This document shows positions 54,838 through 64,000 of a stretch of 64,000 nt of DNA, in pieces (the stretch's first letter is position 1; every line of letters begins with the position of its first letter). Origin of the DNA: Gadus chalcogrammus. Taxonomy: Eukaryota; Chordata; Actinopteri; Gadiformes; Gadidae. The stretch spans positions 3,052,312-3,116,311 of the forward strand of contig NC_079414.1 in the NCBI RefSeq assembly GCF_026213295.1, read 5' to 3'. The notes below the pieces were generated by a model. That model had not been told where the DNA came from, ran no database searches, and saw nothing but the letters and a program-made list of their open reading frames with translations. The position numbers and the translations under genes were made by a program.

Positions 54838-55800
54838 TTAGGGCTGTCAAAAGATTACAAACTTTAATCAGATGAATCACATGGTAGCTCTGGATTGATC
54901 ACGATTAATTACCATTCGTAAATATGCCCGGAATTTCAAAATTTCTCTGTATATTGTTGTGGGAACAGAAAGATAAATGACAGAAGGCGGATACATAGGC
55001 ATTTTGCATGTTCTTTTATTCATGAAATCCAGCTGATAGTGTTATTAATAATGAAAAGTAAAATCAAACTTAAACATACCACACCATATTTCAATTTGTG
55101 TTTTGTGTAAGTCTCTTTGCAATGCTTATGAGCATATAACTTTTTATTTTTTTTAAATCAAACTTAAAGAAAACCGTCATCCCAAACGTTGACGGTTTGG
55201 GATGTTAGAATGGTTAAACATTGGTTGAACATTTTCCCTTTTTTAAATTAAAAATCTTGCACACCTTCATATATAAAATGTGGCTCTCTTTTTTTTTCTT
55301 CTTTTAGCCAGTTGCTGAGACAAACTAACTGGTTGACATTTTGTGAAAGTAAGGCTGATTTATTTTGCACGATGTGGCCTGCCACTGAGAAGAGTCTTTC
55401 ACATGGAATTGTGGATGCAGGAGTCGCTAGATATTTGCGAGCCAGCAGGGCCAGCTTGTCATGGGCTCCTGAATGAGCAGAACGGCACTGCAAGGGACAG
55501 TCCTCCATACTAATGCTGGGCTCTGCCCTGTACCTGTGTATATCTCTGCCAGGCTGCACCTCCTCATCTGAATCTGAGCACATTTGTAGGAGCAGGCTCA
55601 TTTTCTTCTTGAGTGGCTCATCTTCAGAAGTCTGTGGAGACCTTCTTGGTGATTGTTCATGCAGCATGCCTCCCATTGTGGTCCACACCTCTTCTCTTTC
55701 ACTCTTGGGCAGGGTCTTCATGTCTTTAAAGCGTGGATCCAGGGAGTTGCAAGCTTGAGCCATGCGTTGTTGGTCTTTTCTTGGCGGGAGGCTAGGTCTT
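54838..55800 (-). mobile_element. hAT element, 3'-side fragment
   Basis: A TAGGGCTGTCAAAAGATTA end at about 54,840 followed by TTAATCA/GATTAAT subterminal words, typical of a fish hAT family. The coding end lies on the minus strand (next entry). The opposite TIR was not found, so the element is truncated near 55,770-55,800. Confidence 0.75.
55248..55763 (-). pseudogene. hAT (ZBED-like) transposase C-terminal fragment
   Basis: 171 codons. Starts MAQACNSLDPRFKDMKTLPK (the 'LDPRFK' block before the C-terminal helices). At residues ~105-150 it has LARKYLATPASTIPCERLFS followed by VAGHIVQNKSALLS and QLVCLSNWLKE, the hAT dimerisation domain. Full-length family members are several times longer; BED finger and catalytic Asp residues are absent. 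The fragment is open but has no upstream gene. Confidence 0.88.
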
Positions 55801-55952
55801 CTTTGAATGCTCTCTTAAATCACCACATATGCACGGTTCTCATCAGAGACCTCCATTACATAGCGCAAGTGGCAGAGGGCAGGCAGTACAACAGAGCAGG
55901 ATACAACCCAGGATCTCAGTTACATACCTGCAGTTGAATAACCCCCCCCCCC

Positions 55953-55953
<1 letters not shown>

Positions 55954-56042
<89 letters not shown>
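55954..56042. repeat. (CA)n microsatellite after a C-run
   Basis: A run of about 15 C followed by an uninterrupted CA tract of some 85 bp. Confidence 0.98.
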
Positions 56043-56046
<4 letters not shown>

Positions 56047-56268
56047 AAACTGATTCCAAATGTGTTGAATGATACAACTAAAACCTCTTCAACTGCTGCA
56101 TTTCCTTTGTGTCCTTGTTTATTTTCTTTGAACACGGGGATGTGAGTTAGAGCTGTTGTTGGAAGTAACTTCTATGGTTTGTATTTGTGTATAACCAGTC
56201 CTGTGATGATGTAGCATTGGTCCCTGAGTCTAGGATCCCCAGCCACCAGCTTAAGGATCAGCAGACAG

Positions 56269-56269
<1 letters not shown>

Positions 56270-56337
<68 letters not shown>

Positions 56338-56340
56338 TTG

Positions 56341-56386
<46 letters not shown>
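56270..56386. repeat. (CT)n then (GT)n compound microsatellite
   Basis: A pure CT run (about 56,271-56,335) followed, after ATTTGTTTTT, by a GT run to about 56,384. Confidence 0.98.
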
Positions 56387-56557
56387 TATTCCTGTGTGTG
56401 GGAGAGTATTTTTGTGTTCCTGTGTATGTGAGAAAATCTTTATATTCCATTGTGTGTGAGAGTGTGTTCCTGTGTGTGTTGTTAACTCTCGTCACTTCTA
56501 TGAAGGGAGTTGCAGCCACATGCCCTGCAGAGAGTGAGCCCTGTCGTCTGGACTGGG

Positions 56558-57060
56558 CCCACAGAGCCACAGGGCCACAGATTCAAAGGGCCACAGAGCC
56601 ACAGAGTCACGGGGCCACAGAGCCACAGAGTCAAGGGGCCACAGAGCCACAGAGTCAAATGGCCACAACGCTACAGGGCCACAGAGCCACGTAGTTAGAG
56701 ATTCAAAGGGCAACGGAGCCACGTGGCCATAGAGCCACGGAGCCACGTGGCCACTGAGTCAAAGGGCCACAAAGCCAAGGGGCCACAGAGCCACTTAGCC
56801 ACAGATTCAAAAGGCCACAGAGCCACGCCTGACTGCTCTCTGACCACAGGGATGTACAGGAGGTTGACAGGTTGCATGCCCAGGGGCCACAGAGCCACAG
56901 AGTAGTGGGGACCCAGAGCCACAGGGCCACAGAGTCAAAAGGCCACAAAGCCACGGGGCCACAGAGTCAAAGGGCCACAGAGCCAGGGGGCCACAGGGCC
57001 ACAAAGCCACGGGGCCAAGGAAGCCACAGGGCCACGGGGCCAGGGGGCCACAGAGGACCA
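56558..57060. repeat. 9-bp minisatellite (GCCACAGAG / GCCACGGGG)
   Basis: About 500 bp of GCCACAGAG variants with interspersed TCAAAGGG units, interrupted around 56,825-56,880. The 3n unit keeps frames open and gives ATEPQSHG-like peptides that should not be read as proteins. Confidence 0.93.
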
Positions 57061-57158
57061 CCAGGCAGTGGATTGCCTCCTCTGCAGTGGACTGCAGAAA
57101 CATCTAGAGGACTGAATTTGTGGTAACAAGAACATCCTCAATATAATCAATATCATTA

Positions 57159-57222
<64 letters not shown>
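57159..57222. repeat. (CA)n microsatellite
   Basis: Uninterrupted CA tract. Confidence 0.98.
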
Positions 57223-57225
<3 letters not shown>

Positions 57226-57973
57226 TGTATTAATTAGGATCTGTTCAAATGACAAAGGCAGAATATGACCTTCATTATCCATAGATTAAACTATGAAAGA
57301 TCCTGAGACATTTGGTCAAGCTAAAAGAGCGATGAAGGTGCGTGACCGTTACTGAAGAGCGGAACCCATCCCCCTTTAGATCATGCCGTTGTTTTGATAG
57401 GCTGCACTAAATATATTCTCTCATTTGTATAAGTGCTGTTATGGTGGGTAGGTGTTGCTTGCTTAATGTCCATACAAAGAGAAAGGTTATAATATGAATG
57501 GGCTCCTCCTCCATTTTGAATCTGCTTTTTGGAAGTAAATTGGTGTAGTGCTGTGTTATGGCAGGCCACACATTGTGCTGGATCAGCCAGTATTATGCCC
57601 AGTATTGATCTGGCTTAATGCACCGATAGAAACTCTGAACGAGACAGGCTGAGTGGTGAGTGCTTAAAGACAGATAAAGGCTGTTCCAATGCATTGTTTG
57701 GATGACATTGGGGGGTTTCTACCTATTACAAGGGCGGTTTGGAAGCGAAGGGGCTGTGGCAGAAATTGTGAAGCAATGTGTGTCCCTGCTGTAAATGGCC
57801 GCATATTGGCCGATCATTCCCGAGGACATTATGGGACAAGATGGTCTTTGTCAGAGCTTAAAACACAATGTTGAAATGTGTCTTTTGTCCACCGTCTGCA
57901 GAAGAGCAGGCTAGAGACTAAAGCCTGGGTCTTAGTGATGTGGGGAGAAGGTCCAGTAGTATCCTCCGCCTTA
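57223..57973. other. Intron-like stretch
   Basis: Nothing recognised. Confidence 0.5.
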
Positions 57974-58361
57974 CGCCTCGTGCCCACTACCTCCGTCCGT
58001 TGACTGATCCTCATTGACTTTGAATGGGGACGGACGCGCAATGCATTGTGGATCCGTCCGTTCCGTTGGAGCCTTTGGCTCCGTCAAAAAGTTGAAAAAA
58101 TTTATACTTTTTCAGCAGCGACGGATCCGTCATCCAATCAGATCGCGTATGCAAATTTAAGCACTGTGACGCTACTCGGGCTCTGACGATACTGGAAAGC
58201 GGGAAAGCGGGTCATCTTGCATCGCAACAAGCAGGAAGAAGCGGGAAGAACCCGGCGAAGCGATTTGATTGGCTGACGGATGCCTCTGCAAAGACTACTC
58301 CCCCATCCGTCAGCCACGCCTTCCCACGTCCGTTGACTGACAGTGCAGTGGGCACGAAGCG
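57974..58361. mobile_element. PIF/Harbinger-type MITE, 388 bp, TTA TSD
   Basis: TIRs CGC(C/T)TCGTGCCCACT with TTA at 57,971-57,973 and 58,362-58,364. Subterminal CGTCCGTTGACTGA is shared by both ends. No coding sequence. Confidence 0.9.
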
Positions 58362-58364
58362 TTA

Positions 58365-58859
58365 GAGGGCCCCTAGATCCCTCTATCTTAGTAGGTTCTC
58401 CTCCAGGCCAACCTTACACAATTCTAACTTTATTGTTAAACTATTGCTAAAAAAAATACAGAACCAGGAAATAGATTCAAACTCCCAAGCATTCAGTTGT
58501 ATTCCCCCCTCCCCTGTTTTAACACAGCAGTCAGAGGGAACTCTAGAAAGCTCTGGATGATAGCAGAGGTGACTCAGGATGTATGAAACTAAGATGTTCT
58601 TGTTTGACCTCTTCCATGCTTCTGCTGTTTGAACGGCCTTTCCTTCCACAGCCCAAATACCACCTAATGATAATTTACATATCCTTTGATCTTGGTATTA
58701 AGTGCAGGTCTTCTTTCCTTTAAAGAGTCTCTCGGTAGCTCTTGTTTATGTCTGTGTCATATGGATGTAATGAGCTTATTGATGTGTTCCAGTGCTGCTG
58801 TCCATTCAAACCTGCCATCTGTCTGTTCCCTTGTTGCATGGTCATGCTGACTCACATGC
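58365..58859. other. Intron-like stretch
   Basis: A minus-strand open frame (58,383-58,649) is not recognisable. No repeats seen. Confidence 0.45.
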
Positions 58860-58867
58860 CTTTATGG

Positions 58868-60338
58868 CAGGCATCTCCAAACGGCGGACCGCGGTCCGGG
58901 TCCGGACCAAGTGACGTTCCTATCCGGACCCATGACCAATTAAAAATAATAATAAAAAAAATAGTTATTTATTTTTTTATGATTTCACTATACAAAGCAT
59001 GATTATGTTAGTAAAATCATTTCTCGCTGAAATAGAAATTGAAAAGTAGAATAGTCTGTTGTACAGCATAAAAACAGCACAAAGCAGTGATCTTCACAGA
59101 GCGAAGATCATGCACTCAGCAAACTCCCCCCCTCCCTCCATCTGTCACGGCATGTGCGTTATAGCGTCACTCAAATAATAGCTAACCAAATTTCTTTTTA
59201 CCGGGAGAGCGATTTGGAATGAGAAATTGGCTTGCTCGAAAATAAGGAAAATTGACCCCGAAAACAGACGTTTTAAAGATGAATGGACTGACCAATACAT
59301 GTTCCTTCTCCCGCAAGGCAGTACGAAACCTTTGTTGTGTCTTTTATGTGTTGAAACCCAGGCGCTGATAAAAAGCGTGAATATTAAGCGGCATTACGAA
59401 TCCAAACACAGATCCTTCGAGGATAAGTATCCCCAGAAGTCAGAAGTAAGAGCGTGGAAAATATCCGAGCTGAGTGCTCAGTATGAGAGGTCTGCGCGTG
59501 TCTTCACACACTCATTTACAGGCCAGCAACGTGCAAATGAATGCTCACTTAAGATTGCATGGATTTTGGGGCAACATAAAAAAACTTTCAGTGACACGAT
59601 TGTTGTGAAGGAGTGCTTGAACGCCGCTGCCGAGACGTTACTTGAAGGTAAACAAAGGGATGAATTGTGTGAAAAAATAAAGTAAATCCCAATGTGAGCT
59701 GCAACGACAACCAGAAAATCCGAAATGTTATCAGATGACGCAGATTCATGTGGCTGTTCAGAGTGCCCCATCCTTAGCCATTGATGAGTCTTTAGATGTA
59801 ACGGATAATGCTCAGCTTTTGGTTGTGCGATTATTTGATCAAGACAAGAAAGAGCTCTTTGAGGACCTGTTTTGGTCTAACACCACTTGAGACACTGTTT
59901 TGCTTACTTGAAATGAAGGCCTAATGCTCTTTTTTTGTGTTTATTTGAAATATAGGCCTGGAGTACCTGTTTTGCTTACTTGAAATGTAGGCCTAAATGC
60001 ACTTTGTGTTTATTTGTGAAGTGTAGGCCAAGTGTTCCTATTCTGCTTACTTCACATGTGGGCCTTATGCACTTTTTCATGTTTACTTGAATTGCAGGCC
60101 TAATGTACCTGTTTTGTTTACTTGAAATATTAATATGCGTTACTTTGTCTTAATAGTTTTTCATGGTTAAAAGTAAGTAATTTTGAAATCGAAAATAAAT
60201 ACATCTGAAATGATAAGGTAATATGCCGTGTTGATTGTATTTGACAAAAGAAGGCTATTATGACGTGGTAGGTTCGGACCTTTCTTGGAAGGAATTTTTA
60301 GCAACTGGACCTTGTTCAATTTTAATTGAAGACCCCTG
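58868..60338 (+). mobile_element. hAT element, 1,471 bp, perfect TSD, with partial transposase
   Basis: TSDs CTTTATGG at 58,860-58,867 and 60,339-60,346; ends CAGGCATCTCCAAA and, at the right, CAGGGGTCTTCAA read inward. It holds an N-terminal transposase fragment, then decayed coding sequence to about 59,890. Next come ~65-75-bp tandem repeats of TTTTGCTTACTTGAAATGTA (59,890-60,125). Deleted for the C-terminal half. Confidence 0.93.
59227..59890 (+). pseudogene. hAT transposase N-terminal fragment (GTF2IRD2/FAM200-like type)
   Basis: The open frame runs 59,227-59,685 without an ATG at its start (first codon TTG). It reads RFKDEWTDQYMFLLPQGSTK, a zinc-finger-like CLLC...H...H (KRHYESKHRSFEDKYP), and RANECSLKIAWILGQHKKTF. 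These match hAT transposases related to the domesticated GTF2IRD2/FAM200/ZMYM group as I remember them. After a frameshift, 59,770-59,890 still encodes LAIDESLDVTDNAQLLVVR and LFEDLFW, the start of the catalytic region with its Asp. It stops there; dead copy. Confidence 0.82.
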
Positions 60339-61782
60339 CTTTATGGGATTCATCCTAATCACAATTGCAATAATTAGTAGTTATTTAATATGAAATAAAT
60401 ACTCCTCTTGTATTCTACATCATGTGCTGACTAAATTCTGCAAAATTGCAAGTTTCCTTCTAAGAGCTTATGGTAAATTATTCAGATGGCTTAACTCCAG
60501 TGGAGCCTTCGAGCAATCCTGTTTAACGAGCCTTTCCTCAGCTCCTGCACTGGACTGGGACCCAGTCCCGGGCAGGACCCACTAATCAATGGAAGGTGCT
60601 CCCCAGCCCTGTGGTGACCCATCACTCCAAGATCCAAAACAACGTGCAGATCTCTGACGCGCTATGGCTTCAGCTCACTACTGTCCGAAGTGCAGGACAT
60701 CATTCATTGTACATTGATCGTGTTTCTGACTTTGTGAATGTTGGTGAACTTTTAATGAACAATATCAACAGTCCCTTCTGCTTCTGTAGATTGGGACTGA
60801 ATTCCTGGGAGCAACTCACAGGGACATTTTCTCAAGATGCCAAGAACATCTGTGCCAAACAAGCATTGACAGTTAGCCATTCCATCTAAATGACAGCAGG
60901 CATCTGACTGAATTACTTGCTGATGCAAATTTATACATAGACAGTGTTGGACTGATTCTGTAATGAAGATACTTTCTGCCTGGTAGAGAGTAAGCAAAGG
61001 TCACTAGACAGCTACAGCTGAAAAAGCCTGATGCCATAGTAGTAGTAGTATTGACCTGTTCAGGTCAACACTGCATAGTGCTCCACCTGGCCAGATATCG
61101 ATGGCTGTGGAGGTTTGCATCTGGGCAGTGTGGCGTGTCATCAGGTGGTTATGGTGCAGACACACTCAAATGCCAAGAAGATCCCGAACATGTGAAACAT
61201 GAGACAATGTGAATCCCATCTGAAAGCCAACATTATAATACTGGGAACGCTTCACAGAGATGATCTTTGCATCCAAGGAAAAAAACGTGGATCATCGCAT
61301 TCATAACATCATCTGGGATGATAGAAGGCAGGGAACAGCTTACAGGACAGATTGCTGGGAACATGCGGGCCACAAGTATGTATTCCTCCTCGGCCAATTT
61401 ACTACAGCGCATCCAGCAGGATCCTTATTGTCCAAGAAAGAGCTGGCCTGGAGGTTATCTGGTTCACTTCACTTGACACAAGCAGTGGTTGTTCTAATGT
61501 TATTATTCCACGAGGAACACAAGCAGCCTGCAGGTGGGACCCCTTCAGTGAATTCAAAGAGCAGCTCTTTCACCTCCAGTTCCAAAACCAGGAGATTTTG
61601 AAACATGTGTTTTGGGCTCAGGGTTGTAGGAAGGAAAGGGGCGTGAAACTTTATTAGTGCTGTCATGTATAGGAGCAGTATAATGAATATATGAAACATG
61701 CCACACTCTGTGAAGCTATGCTATCAGAGTCCAGGAAGCATAACTCTCTCCAGGGCGCCTGAATCATGACATCATCAACCAT

Positions 61783-61819
61783 AGCCCTTATAAGACCATA
61801 ACATGGTCTAATAAGGGCT
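61783..61819. repeat. Hairpin around AGCCCTTATAAGACCAT
   Basis: Arms 61,783-61,799 and 61,804-61,819 are complementary except for one unpaired base, with a 4-base loop. Confidence 0.85.
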
Positions 61820-61869
61820 TAATGAGTCTTTCGTGGCGTACATAATGTCAGAGGACGGGACCACAAGCT

Positions 61870-61910
61870 CAGACTACAATGTAAAACTTGTAGTTTTACG
61901 TTGTAGTCTG
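61870..61910. repeat. Hairpin around CAGACTACAATGTAAAACT
   Basis: 19-base arms with a single mismatch and a 3-base loop (61,889-61,891). It lies about 50 bp from the previous hairpin. Confidence 0.9.
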
Positions 61911-62261
61911 ACCCAACACTTATTTTCGGTCCAATACAGATAAAGTTGCCCTAGTTGAGTGATGTAAACACAAGCTGATGGGAACACTGGGAGTGTACAG
62001 TGATATGAGCAGAGGGATTATTGGGATATTAGGATGAGTGTGCATACAATTATTGTTCAAACATCTATTATTTATATAGCAATCTTCAACCCTTGACACT
62101 AGGTTTTTGTATAAGTTTACTAGTTACTTCTGTATATTGTAATGAGATTACTTTACTAGTTACTGCATTTCAAAAGTAACTTCACTACTCATTACTTTAT
62201 TTTCCCCTTTCTTAATTTACTCTAGATACATGGACAAACATCATAGCCCTATCATCACTTC

Positions 62262-63212
62262 GGGCCCTATTTTAACGGTCTGAAACGCAAGTGGGAAGCG
62301 CAAGTAGCTTTGTGGGCGGTTCTACGGCGCTATCGCTATTTTACAGGCGGATAAATGACACTTGCGTCGCGGCGCAAGTGTCAAAAGGGTTGGTCTGAAG
62401 CAGCCTAGTTACCCGTAGGTGTGGTTTGGGCGTAACGTCCGACAAACCAATGAGAGTGCCAGCTCCCATCCCCTTTAAGAGCCATGAGCGCATTTGAATC
62501 GGACGAGTTTATATTTTGACAACGCGTCTGCAGTCTCCGATGAGACAGATGCACATGAATTTCAAACTGCAAATGGCTCAGTTTATTGCCAAATAATATG
62601 GCCTAATTCACACATGGAATAAGGGGTTTTCTTCCACAACTTCAGAAATACTGAGTCCTCAAATACATTTCGGCAAAGAAAACGTATATGATATAACATA
62701 TGATATGCGGTAACTGTGGTTCTATTTAATGATATACGCAATACATTATAAACATTGTTTCTTATCTGCTGTACGCTGTTTGCAGATGCATTGATTTAAA
62801 AGTACAACTTATTACCGCTGCATCAGCTGTTCTTTCCCAAATAATTTACCAAGAATGTGCGGCTAGGTAGATGGGAGAAGCAAAGTGTATGCGCGAGGTG
62901 CACAAGCAATCCGTATGCATCGCATGCGCATGTATGCATGCGCCCTTAAAATAGCATCTGAACAACGCGCCACTGACTTTAAACCAGGTATTTCCTGGTC
63001 AGTAGCGCAATGGTATTCAGAAACGGCAAAATACTGTTTGCGCCAGAACACGCCTCCTCCTTCCGCCGAACCGCCCCTTGGGGCGCATGATCAATCCCTA
63101 ATTTACCGGCGAGTGGCGGTGGTGGGAAAAGAACGCTCTGCGCCAGTTGTAAACTAGCAACGACACATGCGCCAGTGACTAAGTCACTTGCGCCGGATGC
63201 AAGATAGGGCCC
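62262..63212. mobile_element. Harbinger-type non-autonomous element, 951 bp
   Basis: Ends GGGCCCTATTTTAACGG and, at the right, ATGCAAGATAGGGCCC; subterminal repeats of ACTTGCGCC/GGCGCAAGTG on both sides. Flanks are TTC on the left and TTA on the right, so the TSD is imperfect. No transposase recognised. Confidence 0.75.
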
Positions 63213-63261
63213 TTAGTGTTTATTGTATAAATCTATACAAAATAGCATATGAAACCATGTG

Positions 63262-63318
63262 AAAGGCAAGGCAAGGCAACTTTATTTATCTAGCACTTTT
63301 CATACACAAAGCAGACTC
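63262..63318 (+). mobile_element. Short dispersed retroelement fragment
   Basis: AAGGCAAGGCAACTTTATTT and TAGCACTTTTCATACACAAA are words common in a fish interspersed repeat (LINE-associated, from memory). Truncated where the next repeat begins. Confidence 0.45.
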
Positions 63319-63319
63319 A

Positions 63320-63700
63320 AAGGTATGGAGTTAGAATCATGCCAAAACCCCGCACACACGCAAAACGTGTTTTGCTCACGCACAACGATTCACACACACA
63401 CACAAAACGTGTTTTACTCACGCACAATGATTCACACACACGCTCAGTGTGGTTTGCAAATACAAAACATCATTCACAAACTAATGCATTTTGCTTCAGA
63501 AACAAATACAGTATGTTTTACACATAGTAAAAACTAAAATCTTTCAAGTACACAAAACAATTCTACAAGTACGGAACACTGAAAGCTGGGCGTGGATTGG
63601 AAGGCATTTGCGCGTGGATCAGCAAGGCGGAAAATTAGTGCCAAAAGTCACGTGACAAACAAATGTCCTGTGATTCACACTACACAACAGCAGGTTGCGT
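63320..63700 (+). repeat. Third copy of the ACTCACGCACAAC dispersed repeat
   Basis: Direct copy of 7,033-7,500 of the left arm, missing some short tandem AAGTACAAA units. It ends at CACTACACAACAGCAGG. A related tail (AGACTCAACAGCGCCACCTG) resumes at 63,870-63,935, after about 160 bp of unrelated sequence. Confidence 0.88.
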
Positions 63701-64000
63701 TGTTCCTGCCAAACCGCATGGATTCCGTACGGTTTCCGTGCGGTTTAGCACTTTTACCGCGCCATTCTAGGGCCAGTTAGTGGCCTTCTTGGCTTTCCAT
63801 AGAATCCACACACGGTTGGCCGGCATCAAATAAAGATTTTGGGGAGAAAAAAAGATCGTCATAGCAGCCTTAAACAGACTCAACAGCGCCACCTGCCGTT
63901 GTGTAGTGTGAATCAAAGGACATTTGTTTGTCACCCTCGTAGTGGTTGATGGAACGGAAGGAGAACGGATCTTCTGGTGATGCGGCCCCCTGGCCTTGTC
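63701..64000. other. End of window
   Basis: Unassigned sequence with CCGTACGG and CCGTGCGG words, then the resumed repeat tail in inverted sense (63,870-63,935), then non-repeated sequence. No gene recognised. Confidence 0.5.

Larger units (their letters stand above)
60347..62261. other. Intron-like stretch with unassigned open frames
   Basis: Open frames near 60,596-60,889 and 61,260-61,657 give proteins I do not recognise. A short (TAG)n run is near 61,040. Two hairpins are listed separately. Confidence 0.45.

Noticed and set aside
56498..57126. Open frames with ATEPQSHG or WLCGPLAL-type repeats
   Set aside because: Products of the 9-bp minisatellite on either strand, not a repeat protein.
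59227..59685. Host GTF2IRD2/FAM200-like gene
   Set aside because: It lies between hAT ends with perfect TSDs, lacks an ATG start and is frameshifted; it is a transposon fragment.
60596..61657. Possible retrogene or processed transcript from several medium open frames
   Set aside because: No recognisable domain, no polyA tail or TSD, and frames on both strands are equally long.

Overview
The window is vertebrate nuclear DNA, most likely from a teleost fish. It has one host exon in 64 kb, very many (CA)n/(GT)n tracts, and a dense pile of hAT, PIF/Harbinger, Tc1, DIRS1-type and non-LTR elements, many still carrying readable terminal inverted repeats (TIRs) and target-site duplications (TSDs). 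No bacterial, CRISPR, tRNA or rRNA feature was seen. The species cannot be named from the sequence.

Region 1 (1-17,699) is one giant inverted repeat with arms of about 8.8 kb and its axis near 8,812. Every feature of the left arm (VNTRs, a Harbinger element carrying a nested hAT MITE, a 20-bp minisatellite, an E-box/CRE minisatellite) recurs in reverse in the right arm. The outer ~2.7 kb of the arms is almost identical. The inner part carries many small indels and a VNTR length difference. The left arm runs to base 1 of the window, so this may be a real palindrome or a fold-back assembly artefact.

Region 2 (17,700-26,300) holds the only recognised host coding sequence: one 88-bp exon on the minus strand (19,178-19,265) matching the sarcoglycan family, best zeta-sarcoglycan (sgcz). 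Its splice sites are intact and a CA repeat lies immediately inside the downstream intron. The surroundings look like intron: microsatellites, a 16-bp minisatellite, and a third copy of an arm repeat. The rest of the window may also be sgcz intron, but no second exon was found.

Region 3 (26,300-34,060) contains a 2.0-kb TTA-flanked element with a triplicated helix-turn-helix segment, a hAT MITE with perfect TSDs, a 1.6-kb element with ~450-bp TIRs, and a satellite of about 167 bp.

Region 4 (34,066-42,028) is a degenerate DIRS1-type tyrosine-recombinase retrotransposon on the minus strand, interrupted by a 2,010-bp hAT element and a LINE fragment.

Region 5 (42,000-52,100) is nested hAT/Harbinger debris (BED/TTF zinc finger, MADF, Myb/SANT-like and transposase fragments), then a Tc1-like element whose long TIRs carry a 35-bp minisatellite in opposite orientations.

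Region 6 (52,100-64,000) is intron-like DNA with 47-bp and 9-bp minisatellites, two hAT remnants, two Harbinger-type MITEs and, at the far end, a partial copy of a repeat that also lies in the palindrome arms.

No operon-like or cooperating gene system is evident. What can be read is the order of insertions, from nesting and TSDs, and several unusual fold-back and tandem structures.
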